From: an uncultured Romboutsia sp.
GTDB lineage: Bacteria > Bacillota > Clostridia > Peptostreptococcales > Peptostreptococcaceae
Direction of reading: 5' to 3'
DNA length: 10,592 nt
Assembly: GCA_937907205.1 (NCBI GenBank)
Contig: CALESE010000034.1
Location: 1 to 10,592, forward strand
A model generated the notes under the pieces. That model worked only from the letters and a program-made list of their open reading frames with translations. It was not told the origin of the DNA and made no database searches. The position numbers were made by a program, and so were the translations under genes. Shown piece after piece: positions 1-6,956 of this stretch (position 1 is its first letter; every line of letters begins with the position of its first letter).

Positions 1-71
1 ATAATATTTAATACATGATATATTATATAACCTTTTTTTAATATGTCTAGTTAATTTTTTATTTTAAATTT

Positions 72-761
72 TTAAATTAAATTCATTAATAATGGAATTA
101 ATATTACAGTTATTATTCCCGCGACTCCTATTGATAGTCCACTCATAGCACCTTCTACTTCTCCCATCTCTAAAGCCTTTGTAGTTCCTAAAGCATGTGC
201 TGATGTTCCAAGTGCAATACCTTTTGCCACAGGATGATTTATATTGCCTATCTTAAATACTATTGGTGCTATTATTGCTCCTAAAATTCCTGTCAAAACT
301 ATTGCTACAACTGTTATTGCATCTATTCCATTTAAAGTACTTGTAAGAGATAATCCCATTGGTGTTGTTATTGATTTTGGAATTAAAGAGTTTATTATAT
401 CTACGTTTGAATTAGTTATCTTTCCTATAATTATAATAGATACAAATGATGATACTACTCCACAACAAATACCTGCTAATATCTCAATCATATGCTTTTT
501 AAATAAATCAAATTGTTTATACAGTGGAACTGCTAAAACTATTGTAACTGGACCTAAAAAATAATTTATTGTATCTGACCCTATCTTATAGTTTTCATAT
601 GGTATTTTACTTATTTTTAAAAATAATATTATCCCCAAAATAGATAATAATAATGGGTTTAATATAGGATTTTTAGTTTTTCTTTGAATATATAAACTTA
701 TATTAAAAAATAAAATAGTTACTATTATACCAAATATTGGTGTATCTAAAATATTATACAT
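72..761 (-). CDS. lrgB: LrgB/CidB family membrane protein
   Basis: This 229-residue, very hydrophobic protein has several membrane helices and the family's normal length. The C-terminal half carries the LrgB signature: a glycine- and alanine-rich stretch around residues 184-215 reading GTSAHALGTTKALEMGE, then a final hydrophobic helix. In staphylococci and bacilli LrgB works with the holin-like LrgA in controlling murein hydrolase activity and cell death. Homologues elsewhere have been linked to export of pyruvate or other small metabolites, so the substrate here is open. The ATG is set by a GGAGGAGT ribosome binding site at 766-773. Only 14 bases separate it from the lrgA stop, so the two are co-transcribed. 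I see no convincing GC-containing terminator in the 71 bases downstream before the window edge. The family assignment is firm; the choice of lrg over cid is not. Confidence 0.93.
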   Translation of the reverse strand: MYNILDTPIFGIIVTILFFNISLYIQRKTKNPILNPLLLSILGIILFLKISKIPYENYKIGSDTINYFLGPVTIVLAVPLYKQFDLFKKHMIEILAGICCGVVSSFVSIIIIGKITNSNVDIINSLIPKSITTPMGLSLTSTLNGIDAITVVAIVLTGILGAIIAPIVFKIGNINHPVAKGIALGTSAHALGTTKALEMGEVEGAMSGLSIGVAGIITVILIPLLMNLI

Positions 762-775
762 ACTTACTCCTCCAT

Positions 776-1126
776 CTATTTATTTTTTATCATGCTTTGA
801 ACAACAAATCCAGTTATATACATAACTATAAGTGTACTTAATGCTATTGTTATCAAAAGAATCCATATATTATCTTTAATAAGGTCTAGTGAACTTATTA
901 AAGATACTCCTGCTGGTATAAAGAATATAGCCATATTATTTAATAGCAAATCACTAAGTTCTTTTATAAAATCAAGTTTTATTACTTTAAATTGTAGTAA
1001 TAAAAATAGTAAAATCATACCTATAATACTACCAGGAATAATAACTATATTTTGTATTATTGAACTAATATACTCTCCTATAGACCATATCCCTAATATT
1101 AAAGCTAGCTGATTAAATAATTTCAT
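776..1126 (-). CDS. lrgA: LrgA/CidA family holin-like protein
   Basis: This is a 116-residue protein with about four hydrophobic segments. It has the LrgA/CidA pattern: a first helix, IPGSIIGMILLFLLL near residues 33-47, then LLNNMAIFFIPAGVSL near 68-83, and a last helix near 90-110. The family is holin-like and acts in the membrane with LrgB. The reading frame stays open to 1156, but the start is placed at the ATG at 1124-1126 because an ideal AAGGAGG lies 7 bases before it. The upstream in-frame TTG at 1156 has no ribosome binding site and would encode that Shine-Dalgarno sequence. It is the first gene of the lrgAB operon and has its own promoter (1197-1225) and a leader hairpin. No LytSR or LysR-type regulator gene is in the window. 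Confidence 0.92.
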   Translation of the reverse strand: MKLFNQLALILGIWSIGEYISSIIQNIVIIPGSIIGMILLFLLLQFKVIKLDFIKELSDLLLNNMAIFFIPAGVSLISSLDLIKDNIWILLITIALSTLIVMYITGFVVQSMIKNK

Positions 1127-1133
1127 CTTTTGT

Positions 1134-1140
1134 CCTCCTT
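1134..1140 (-). promoter_or_regulatory. Ribosome binding site fixing the lrgA start
   Basis: AAGGAGG on the minus strand, 7 bases before the ATG at 1126. It decides the start in favour of a 116-residue LrgA over the longer 126-residue frame. Confidence 0.85.
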
Positions 1141-1154
1141 CCAAATATACAATC

Positions 1155-1184
1155 AAAATTTAAGGGAGATAAATTATCTCCCTT
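1155..1184 (-). terminator. Hairpin between WG-repeat gene and lrgA (terminator or leader attenuator)
   Basis: Perfect inverted repeat, AAGGGAGAT with its complement, around a 5-base AT loop at 1162-1184. On the minus strand it is followed by AAATTTTG, a short interrupted T run. It lies 47 bases beyond the stop of the WG-repeat gene, so it can end that transcript. It also lies downstream of the predicted lrgA promoter, inside the lrgAB leader, so it could attenuate lrgAB too. The structure is clear; its role is inferred. Confidence 0.7.
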
Positions 1185-1196
1185 CCTTTAACTTAT

Positions 1197-1225
1197 ATAT
1201 TACTACTCATATAATATTTTTTCAA
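1197..1225 (-). promoter_or_regulatory. Predicted sigma-A promoter of lrgAB
   Basis: Minus strand: TTGAAA (1220-1225), 17-base spacer, TAATAT (1197-1202). It sits just beyond the stop of the WG-repeat gene. Transcription would start near 1190 and produce a leader of roughly 65 bases containing the 1162-1184 hairpin. Confidence 0.6.
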
Positions 1226-1230
1226 ATTTT

Positions 1231-2196
1231 TTATAAAATTAACTTTCCATTTTTATCTATATAATTATTATTTTCGCCTTCTATTACTTCTGCATACCCA
1301 TCTTCAAAATCTGATATTGAGTCATATACAGGTATTATTTCTATCTCCCCTGATTTATTAATAAATCCCCATACGCCTCCTTTTGGATAGATAACTCCTC
1401 TACTTAATGATTTATATCCTATATTAAATCTAGCTAACCCGTCTTTAAAATTGCATGCATAATCAAAAATTGGTTCTATAATAATTTCACCGTCTCTATT
1501 TATATATCCCCATTTATCATTTATACAAACTGCTGCTAAATTTTCATAAAAAGGTTTGGCTCTATCATATAATAAGTCAATTTTTAAATTACCATTTTTA
1601 TCAATATACCCCCATTTATCATCAATTCTTACAGCTGCTAAACCTTCAGAAAAATCAGTTGCAATATTATACTTAGGAGTTACTATAAAATCTCCATATT
1701 TATTTATATAACCATATTTATTTTTCATTTCAACTAAGGCAATACCTTCATTAAATTGATTTACATAGGTAAATTTAGTAGGTATAACTATTTTTCCATA
1801 TTTATTTATAAATCCCCACTTTTTATTTATTTTAACACCAGCTAAATCTTCTTTGAAGTTTGAGGCAGAGTCAAATTTTGGGTTTATAACTTCCTCTAAA
1901 TATGTATTAAGATAACCGTATTTGTTATTAATCTTAACTCTAGATAACCCTTCATGAAACTCTGATGCACTTTCTAAATGAAGCAATATATTCAATTGTC
2001 CATCTTGCTTTATATATCCAAATATCCATCTTGTACTATTTCTTATATTCTTTATATAAGTTACTACACAATATCCATTTCTAAATCTTTCTGATACAAA
2101 TTTAAATTTAGGCTTTATTATAATATTTTTCTCTTTATCTATAAATCCATACTTTCCATTCCTAAGTACTGGAAGAAATAAGCTTTTTTGAGCCAT
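1231..2196 (-). CDS. WG-repeat protein
   Basis: This 321-residue protein is built almost entirely of WG (KWG-type) repeats of about 34 residues. Each has a core like KWGFINKYGKIVIPTKF followed by an F-x-x-G/D-L-A-x-V element. Repeats begin near residues 13, 57, 92, 126, 159, 193 and 227. After a short insertion one follows near 272, with a partial last one at the C-terminus (NNYIDKNGKLIL). Several repeats have Y in place of W (KYGYI). There is no signal peptide or membrane helix, so it is probably cytoplasmic. WG repeats are thought to form beta-rich, propeller-like or solenoid scaffolds; no enzymatic function is established and I infer none. The start has AGGAGG at 2203-2208, 6 bases before the ATG. 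It has its own weakly predicted promoter and a hairpin after the stop, so it is probably a single-gene unit. Confidence 0.92.
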   Translation of the reverse strand: MAQKSLFLPVLRNGKYGFIDKEKNIIIKPKFKFVSERFRNGYCVVTYIKNIRNSTRWIFGYIKQDGQLNILLHLESASEFHEGLSRVKINNKYGYLNTYLEEVINPKFDSASNFKEDLAGVKINKKWGFINKYGKIVIPTKFTYVNQFNEGIALVEMKNKYGYINKYGDFIVTPKYNIATDFSEGLAAVRIDDKWGYIDKNGNLKIDLLYDRAKPFYENLAAVCINDKWGYINRDGEIIIEPIFDYACNFKDGLARFNIGYKSLSRGVIYPKGGVWGFINKSGEIEIIPVYDSISDFEDGYAEVIEGENNNYIDKNGKLIL

Positions 2197-2248
2197 ACTT
2201 ATCCTCCTAAAAAATATTTATATAATCTCAGTTATTAAATATTATTAT

Positions 2249-2278
2249 TTTATAAAATATACTATGCTTATTTTTCCA
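2249..2278 (-). promoter_or_regulatory. Weak candidate promoter of the WG-repeat gene
   Basis: Minus strand: TGGAAA (2273-2278), 18-base spacer, TATAAA (2249-2254). The -35 matches consensus at only four of six bases and the region is nearly all A and T, so this is tentative. Confidence 0.3.
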
Positions 2279-2333
2279 TTACTGTTAAATTTTAATACTT
2301 AAAAATTATATTTAATAAATTTTAAAAAGTTTT

Positions 2334-2380
2334 TATAATATAAAAAGTATTACACATAATGTAATACTTTTTATATTATA
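2334..2380 (-). terminator. Terminator of the TPR/coiled-coil gene
   Basis: Perfect 20-base-pair inverted repeat (2334-2353 with 2361-2380) around a 7-base loop, starting 5 bases beyond the stop codon at 2385. The core pairs AAAAAGTATTAC with GTAATACTTTTT, so the T run lies in the outer stem and could work in both directions. Confidence 0.8.
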
Positions 2381-2384
2381 ATAT

Positions 2385-3743
2385 TTATCTTTCTTTTAAA
2401 ATTTCATTTACTTTTGAGTTATTATACATACTATTTGGAACTTCATTTTTTAAACCATAAAATGTTTCTTGAGCATCTTTTAAATTACCTATATTATAAT
2501 ATAACATACCTAATTGATAGAATGAATCATCATAATATTGATCTTCACTTGTATAAGTATTTATATACTTTTTATAGTATTTTATAGCATCTTCATTATT
2601 TTTAATTTTTTCACTTAAAAATGCTACCTGATATATTGATTCTGAAATATACTTTTTAGTTTTTCCATTTGAGACTATTTTTTTTAATATTTTTATTGCA
2701 TCATCATATTTCTTCTCTTTTTTAAGATTTAATCCATCTTTATAAAGTGTTTCTTCATCTTTTAATACTACTGAATTTGATTGCTCATTTTTTACTTTAT
2801 TTAATTCTTTATTTGTGTCACTAATAATTTGATTTGCTTTATTCAATTCTTCATTTGTATCACTAATAACTTGATTAGCTTTATTAAGCTGTTCTTCATT
2901 TTTTATAATTTGGTTATTTAATTTTTCAATTTTATTTTTGCTGTTAATATAAAATATAACCATTCCTAATACTAAACATCCCATAGCTATATATGGTATA
3001 AAATTTTTCTTCTTGGGAGCTTTTTCTTCAATATGGTTCGTTTCTTCTTCACCCTCAATTTTTTCTTCAAATATACCGTTATCTTTATCTATCTTTCTAA
3101 GTTCTAAAAGATAATGTTCTCTTTTAGCTGCGTTTCCAAGTTTATCATAAATAAGAGATAATATAACATAGGGTTCTATAAATTCTGGATTTTCATCTAT
3201 TATATTATTTAATATTTGTATAGATTCATTATTTAAATCTTCATTTATAAATCTTATTGAATGATTATATCTGCTTAAAAATACTTTAAATTCATCTGAT
3301 GATAATATATCTACATATTTTCTTGATAAATCATTGTTACCATAACACATTGATGTATAAAAACTTTCAAACGACTTTGAAAAATCACATTTTAGTAACT
3401 TTAATAAGCCTTTTAAATTTAATATATCTGAATCCTTAGGATTAATTTCTAATGCTTTTTCTACTAAATCACAAGCACTAGTTATATAATTTTTTTCAGC
3501 TAAATCTAATGCATTATTATATCTTTTATACGACTCTAACTTAAGTTCCTTTGAAGTTTCTTTAGAATTACTATTTAAGGTCTTTTGAAGATTAAGTATT
3601 GTTTCTTCTTTGTAATTTGTCGTTACATAACTTTGCTTTAGTGCTTTTAATGTTTCATTATTTTCTTCTTCATCTATATTAAAAAATGTTAAATCACTAT
3701 TATTTCCTTCTATTAGATTTATATCCAAATTTTTTCTAGGCAT
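2385..3743 (-). CDS. Single-pass membrane protein with TPR regions and coiled coil
   Basis: This protein is at least 452 residues long. An acidic, Asn-rich N-terminal tail is followed by a helical TPR-like region (about 72-220, e.g. ALEINPKDSDILNLKGLL and EPYVILSLIYDKLGN). A charged linker, KAPKKK, precedes one membrane helix (about 248-267). A coiled coil (268-322) with a duplicated 14-residue unit, NKANQxISDTNxEL, follows, then a second TPR set (about 330-448, e.g. YDDAIKILKKIV, EDAIKYYKKYI, FYQLGMLYYNIGNLKDAQETF). The basic residues before the helix suggest the N-terminus is inside and the coiled coil plus C-terminal TPRs outside. The C-terminal part resembles the repeat style of YbgF/CpoB-like envelope proteins, without proof of shared function. 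It is probably a scaffold. The start is uncertain: the ATG at 3743 has only a weak ribosome binding site, while a strong AAGGAGG sits 45 bases upstream in frame with ATT codons. It has its own promoter and terminator. Confidence 0.85.
   Translation of the reverse strand: MPRKNLDINLIEGNNSDLTFFNIDEEENNETLKALKQSYVTTNYKEETILNLQKTLNSNSKETSKELKLESYKRYNNALDLAEKNYITSACDLVEKALEINPKDSDILNLKGLLKLLKCDFSKSFESFYTSMCYGNNDLSRKYVDILSSDEFKVFLSRYNHSIRFINEDLNNESIQILNNIIDENPEFIEPYVILSLIYDKLGNAAKREHYLLELRKIDKDNGIFEEKIEGEEETNHIEEKAPKKKNFIPYIAMGCLVLGMVIFYINSKNKIEKLNNQIIKNEEQLNKANQVISDTNEELNKANQIISDTNKELNKVKNEQSNSVVLKDEETLYKDGLNLKKEKKYDDAIKILKKIVSNGKTKKYISESIYQVAFLSEKIKNNEDAIKYYKKYINTYTSEDQYYDDSFYQLGMLYYNIGNLKDAQETFYGLKNEVPNSMYNNSKVNEILKER
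2796..2879 (-). repeat. Two tandem 42-bp units encoding coiled-coil repeats
   Basis: Units at 2796-2837 and 2838-2879 differ at only a few positions and each encodes 14 residues of the type NKANQxISDTNxEL. A more diverged third copy begins at 2880 (EEQLNKANQ). The unit keeps the reading frame and two heptads, so length changes would only lengthen or shorten the coiled coil. Confidence 0.8.
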
Positions 3744-3787
3744 ATTCTCTATGTCTTTTTTTATATTGCTACCTAAAATAATAATCG

Positions 3788-3794
3788 CCTCCTT
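3788..3794 (-). promoter_or_regulatory. Strong ribosome binding site with no ATG/GTG/TTG nearby
   Basis: Minus-strand AAGGAGG, the strongest ribosome binding site near this gene. The first conventional in-frame start (ATG 3743) is 44 bases away. At 5 and 8 bases spacing lie in-frame ATT codons (3780-3782 and 3777-3779). The frame is open from there into the protein, and a TGA stop lies just upstream of the site, at 3798-3800. Confidence 0.65.
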
Positions 3795-3809
3795 AACTCA
3801 TATATATCT

Positions 3810-3838
3810 AAGATATCATATCTGATATTTTTAGTCAA
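3810..3838 (-). promoter_or_regulatory. Predicted promoter of the TPR/coiled-coil gene
   Basis: Minus strand: TTGACT (3833-3838), 17-base spacer, extended -10 TGATATCTT (hexamer at 3810-3815). Five of six -35 bases match consensus. The spacer and -10 overlap a dyad, ATATCA-N4-TGATAT at 3813-3828, which could be an operator. Predicted start of transcription is near 3803, about 10 bases before the ribosome binding site. Confidence 0.65.
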
Positions 3839-3861
3839 AAACATACATAATTTACCATATA

Positions 3862-5244
3862 TTAAAATTTCTTAAATACTTTTTTTAACAAAGCAAGCTT
3901 TTCACTTGTATATGGAGGATATTTTATAGGAATATCTATTATTGAAGATTTCATAACACTTTTTTGATGTGTAAATGTTTCAAAACTTTTTTTACCATGA
4001 TAAGAACCAATTCCACTTAAGCCTATACCTCCAAAAGGAAGATTATGGTTTGTAATATGCATTATAGTATCATTTACACATCCACCTCCAAAAGATATCC
4101 TATTTATAATTTTATTTTCAAAATTGATATCTCTTGTAAATAGATAAAGTGCTAAAGGATTTTTATTTTTATTCACAATATTTATAATATCATCAAATTC
4201 TACATATTCAATTACTGGTAAAATTGGACCAAATATTTCCTCTTTCATTATTTCATCATCTAAATTAATATCATTTAGTATTGTAGGCTCTATCTTTAAA
4301 TTATTTCTATTATACCTTCCACCATAGTACAACTTATCATAATCAATTAAATTAACTAGCCTATTAAAATTATTTTCATTTACTATACTTGTGTAGTCAT
4401 AACTATCTATTGGACTACTTGTATAAAATTCATTAATGTATTTCTTTATATACTCTAATAATTTATTTTTTATAGATTTATGAACTATTACATAATCTGG
4501 AGCTATACAAGTTTGTCCTGCATTTAAAAATTTTCCCCAAACTATTTTTTTTGCACTAAGTTTTATATCTACACTTTTATCAACTATGCATGGACTTTTT
4601 CCACCAAGTTCTAGTGTACATGGAATTAAGTTTTCACTAGCTGATTGCATTACTATTTTACCTACCCTTGGACTTCCTGTAAAAAATATATAATCAAATT
4701 TTTCTTTTAAAAGATATTGATTTACATTTAAATCCCCTTCTATAACTGCAATATAATTATTATTAAAATTTTCATTTATAATCTCACTTATTACTTTAGA
4801 TACATTAGGAGATATCTCTGATGGTTTTAATACAGAGCAGTTACCTCCTATTATAGATCCTATTAAAGGTGACATAGTCAACTGAAAAGGATAATTCCAT
4901 GGAGACATTATCAAGCAAATACCATAAGGTTGATTGTATATATATCCCTTAGATCCAAAATTTAGTATAGGCGTTTTAACTTTTTTTGGTTTATTCCATT
5001 TTTTTAAATTTAACTTTGCATTTTTTATTTCTGATATTATTACTCCAATCTCAGTTTCATAAGATTCAAATTCACTTTTATTTAAATCAGCTTTTAAAGC
5101 TTTTAATATTTTATATTCATTTTTATTTATAACATTTAATAGTATATCTAGCTGATTTAATCTAAAATCGATATTTTTAGTTTTTTGTGAGTTAAAATAT
5201 ATCCTTTGACCTTCTACAATTTTATTTATTTTTTCAAAGTTCAT
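3862..5244 (-). CDS. Aldehyde dehydrogenase, class 3 (ALDH3-like) type
   Basis: This is a 460-residue NAD(P)-dependent aldehyde dehydrogenase that oxidises aldehydes to carboxylic acids. All key elements are visible: SPWNYPF with Asn117; the cofactor loop FFTGSPRVGK (188-196); the general-base Glu212 in LELGGKSP; the catalytic Cys246 in NAGQTCIAPD; and EEIFGP (335-340). Length and the C-terminal YPPYTSEKLALLKKVFKKF-like ending match class 3 enzymes, which act on medium- and long-chain or aromatic aldehydes and are often membrane-associated. The physiological substrate cannot be read from the sequence. The ATG is preceded by AGGAGG (5255-5260) at 10 bases. It follows the VanW/G5 gene by 65 bases with a strong terminator between and no visible promoter, so expression may depend on read-through. 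No terminator is evident after its stop, where the next gene's promoter begins. Confidence 0.95.
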   Translation of the reverse strand: MNFEKINKIVEGQRIYFNSQKTKNIDFRLNQLDILLNVINKNEYKILKALKADLNKSEFESYETEIGVIISEIKNAKLNLKKWNKPKKVKTPILNFGSKGYIYNQPYGICLIMSPWNYPFQLTMSPLIGSIIGGNCSVLKPSEISPNVSKVISEIINENFNNNYIAVIEGDLNVNQYLLKEKFDYIFFTGSPRVGKIVMQSASENLIPCTLELGGKSPCIVDKSVDIKLSAKKIVWGKFLNAGQTCIAPDYVIVHKSIKNKLLEYIKKYINEFYTSSPIDSYDYTSIVNENNFNRLVNLIDYDKLYYGGRYNRNNLKIEPTILNDINLDDEIMKEEIFGPILPVIEYVEFDDIINIVNKNKNPLALYLFTRDINFENKIINRISFGGGCVNDTIMHITNHNLPFGGIGLSGIGSYHGKKSFETFTHQKSVMKSSIIDIPIKYPPYTSEKLALLKKVFKKF

Positions 5245-5271
5245 TATACACTTGCCTCCTATTTAACTTTC

Positions 5272-5304
5272 AAAAAAATAACCTTTGAGTTTACAAAGGT
5301 TATT
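5272..5304 (-). terminator. Intrinsic terminator of the VanW/G5 gene
   Basis: Minus strand: perfect 11-bp stem AATAACCTTTG / CAAAGGTTATT with a 6-base loop, continuing into a run of seven T. It starts 5 bases after the VanW/G5 stop. It lies between that gene and the aldehyde dehydrogenase, leaving only 27 bases before the latter's start codon. Confidence 0.92.
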
Positions 5305-5309
5305 CTTAA

Positions 5310-6779
5310 TTAATTATTTTGTTGTATAGGTACCTCTGGACTATTATTTTCTTGTACGTCTCCAGGTTGAGTTATTTCTGAATTAATATCTTTTGAAGGT
5401 TGGTTTTCTTGTGGTTGATCTACTGGAGGAACAACTGGCTTTTCTTCTACTGGCTTTTCCATAGTTCCAACTGCTATTACTCCTTGTTTTTTAGGATAAT
5501 ATGATTTTGCTACTTTTTCTTTTTTGATAACATTGCCTTGTTTATCTTTATATATTCTATATGTAGATACAGTATAACCATCTCTACCTTTTTCCATGAC
5601 TTTCTCTTCACCTTTTAATATAGTTGGATCATCTACTTTTTTTGTAGGCGCTTTAGATACATTATCTGTATTTGTTTCTATTTGTATATTTTGCTTATCT
5701 TTAGAGCTTCCATATATTTGGCAAGTTACAGTATTTCCTGATACATAATTTTTAATATATATTGGGTGATTAAGATTATTTTTAAATACAAAATCTATAC
5801 CACTATCTGTAACTGTCGCATCTCTTCCTTTAGATACATAGCTAGGTGCTATTGAGTGATTCCTTAACTCTACGTATTCTAATCCTGCATATAATGTTGC
5901 ATTATAAAGGGTTGTTGATACTTGGCAAACTCCACCACCTATACCTTCTTGCATCACACCTTGTACTATTACAGGAGCATCTTTATACCCATTATCCACA
6001 GTTCTCTTACCAGTAGCTTTATTATATGAGAAAGTATCTCCTGGCATTAATAATATATCATTAGTTCTATTTGCCGATAACCTTATATTTGTACTTCTTC
6101 CAGCTACACCTGAGTTAAACTTAGTTGTATAACTTCCAAGTAATGTATTTACTTCTTGTAATTGTTCTGTTTTTATATTTGGTTCAACTTTTGATACTAC
6201 TAACTCTTCTTTTCCATTTCCTTTTTTAAGTTTTGTTGCTATATTGTTTAATGTATCTTCAATATTAACTTTAAGACCACTCTTTGATTCTTTTACATTT
6301 ACATGAGACCCATTTATGCTTATCCTTGCATCTTGTACATCTTGATCTACATCTTTTGCTATTTCAATTATTTCATTTTTTAGTTTTTCTTCATTATAAT
6401 TTACTTCTAATTTAACTTTATTTTTTTCCCCTAAATTTGATTTTATAGTTTTCGCTATATTTTCTATAAAGTTACCAGATCTATTTAAATTGTATGCATC
6501 TTCTATTGCCTTATCTATATTATATGATAAATCTATCTTTTTAGTGTCTATTTTCCATGATTTATCCATATAATTAAATTCTAAATTATCTATATTATAT
6601 ATTTTTTCCAATTCTAACTTTGCTTGAGTTTTAGTTAAATTGCTTATATTAGTATTGTTTATGTAAGTATTTTTTACAATTTTATCCCCTGATATTTGAC
6701 TCCCAATTGTTGTTATAAATAAAAGTATAATTGCAATAACAATTCCTACCAAAGAATATATTCTCTTTTTATTACCCAT
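5310..6779 (-). CDS. VanW/G5 domain cell-wall protein (YoaR-like)
   Basis: This is a 489-residue exported or membrane-anchored protein. An N-terminal hydrophobic helix (about 8-26) after a basic start, GNKKR, acts as signal anchor. Residues about 40-200 form a region like the putative peptidoglycan-binding domains of YoaR-type proteins. The VanW domain spans about 217-347, with FNSG, RSTNIRLSA, LLMPGDTFSYN and the hallmark GGGVCQVSTTLYNA (281-294). A G5-like domain follows (about 385-440, ending PKKQGVIAVGT). The last 50 residues are a Pro/Glu/Gln-rich tail. VanW proteins occur in some vancomycin clusters but are widespread in Clostridia and do not themselves indicate resistance; their biochemical role is unclear. 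G5 domains are associated with binding cell-wall glycans. No other van genes are here. The start has AAGGAGA 10 bases before the ATG. It has its own promoter (6864-6893) and terminator. Confidence 0.93.
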   Translation of the reverse strand: MGNKKRIYSLVGIVIAIILLFITTIGSQISGDKIVKNTYINNTNISNLTKTQAKLELEKIYNIDNLEFNYMDKSWKIDTKKIDLSYNIDKAIEDAYNLNRSGNFIENIAKTIKSNLGEKNKVKLEVNYNEEKLKNEIIEIAKDVDQDVQDARISINGSHVNVKESKSGLKVNIEDTLNNIATKLKKGNGKEELVVSKVEPNIKTEQLQEVNTLLGSYTTKFNSGVAGRSTNIRLSANRTNDILLMPGDTFSYNKATGKRTVDNGYKDAPVIVQGVMQEGIGGGVCQVSTTLYNATLYAGLEYVELRNHSIAPSYVSKGRDATVTDSGIDFVFKNNLNHPIYIKNYVSGNTVTCQIYGSSKDKQNIQIETNTDNVSKAPTKKVDDPTILKGEEKVMEKGRDGYTVSTYRIYKDKQGNVIKKEKVAKSYYPKKQGVIAVGTMEKPVEEKPVVPPVDQPQENQPSKDINSEITQPGDVQENNSPEVPIQQNN

Positions 6780-6811
6780 TAATACTCTTCTCCTTAAAAT
6801 AAATTTTCATA

Positions 6812-6827
6812 TGTTTAAATTTAAACA
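6812..6827. promoter_or_regulatory. 16-bp perfect palindrome in the vanW leader
   Basis: TGTTTAAATTTAAACA is its own reverse complement. It lies 33-48 bases before the VanW/G5 start codon and downstream of the best promoter. It would also fall between TTGTTT and TATGAA if a weaker second promoter is used. This is an operator-like arrangement, with no regulator known. Confidence 0.4.
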
Positions 6828-6863
6828 AAACAAATTTTTCTACTTTTTATCATCTATTTAATT

Positions 6864-6893
6864 ATTATAATACTTTATATGATAAAAAGTCTA
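6864..6893 (-). promoter_or_regulatory. Predicted promoter of the VanW/G5 gene
   Basis: Minus strand: TAGACT (6888-6893), 18-base spacer, perfect TATAAT (6864-6869). The leader would be about 78 bases and include the 6812-6827 palindrome. Confidence 0.55.
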
Positions 6894-6956
6894 ATTTAAA
6901 ATTATTACATTTTTTTAACTTTTGTAAATATATAAATATTCACTTTACTAATATAA

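Noticed and set aside
244..564. Open reading frame of 106 codons on the plus strand
   Set aside because: It lies entirely inside lrgB on the opposite strand, has no ribosome binding site and resembles no protein; it is a mirror of a hydrophobic gene.
1127..1156. Longer N-terminus for LrgA starting at 1156
   Set aside because: It would start at a TTG with no ribosome binding site and translate the Shine-Dalgarno sequence (EGG) of the real ATG start.
1231..2196. Repeated DNA in the WG-repeat gene as a CRISPR or satellite array
   Set aside because: The repeats are imperfect at the DNA level, about 100 bases long and keep the reading frame; they are protein repeats.
5310..6779. VanW as evidence for vancomycin resistance
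   Set aside because: No vanR/S/H/A/X-type genes are present, and VanW/G5 proteins are common wall proteins in Clostridia.
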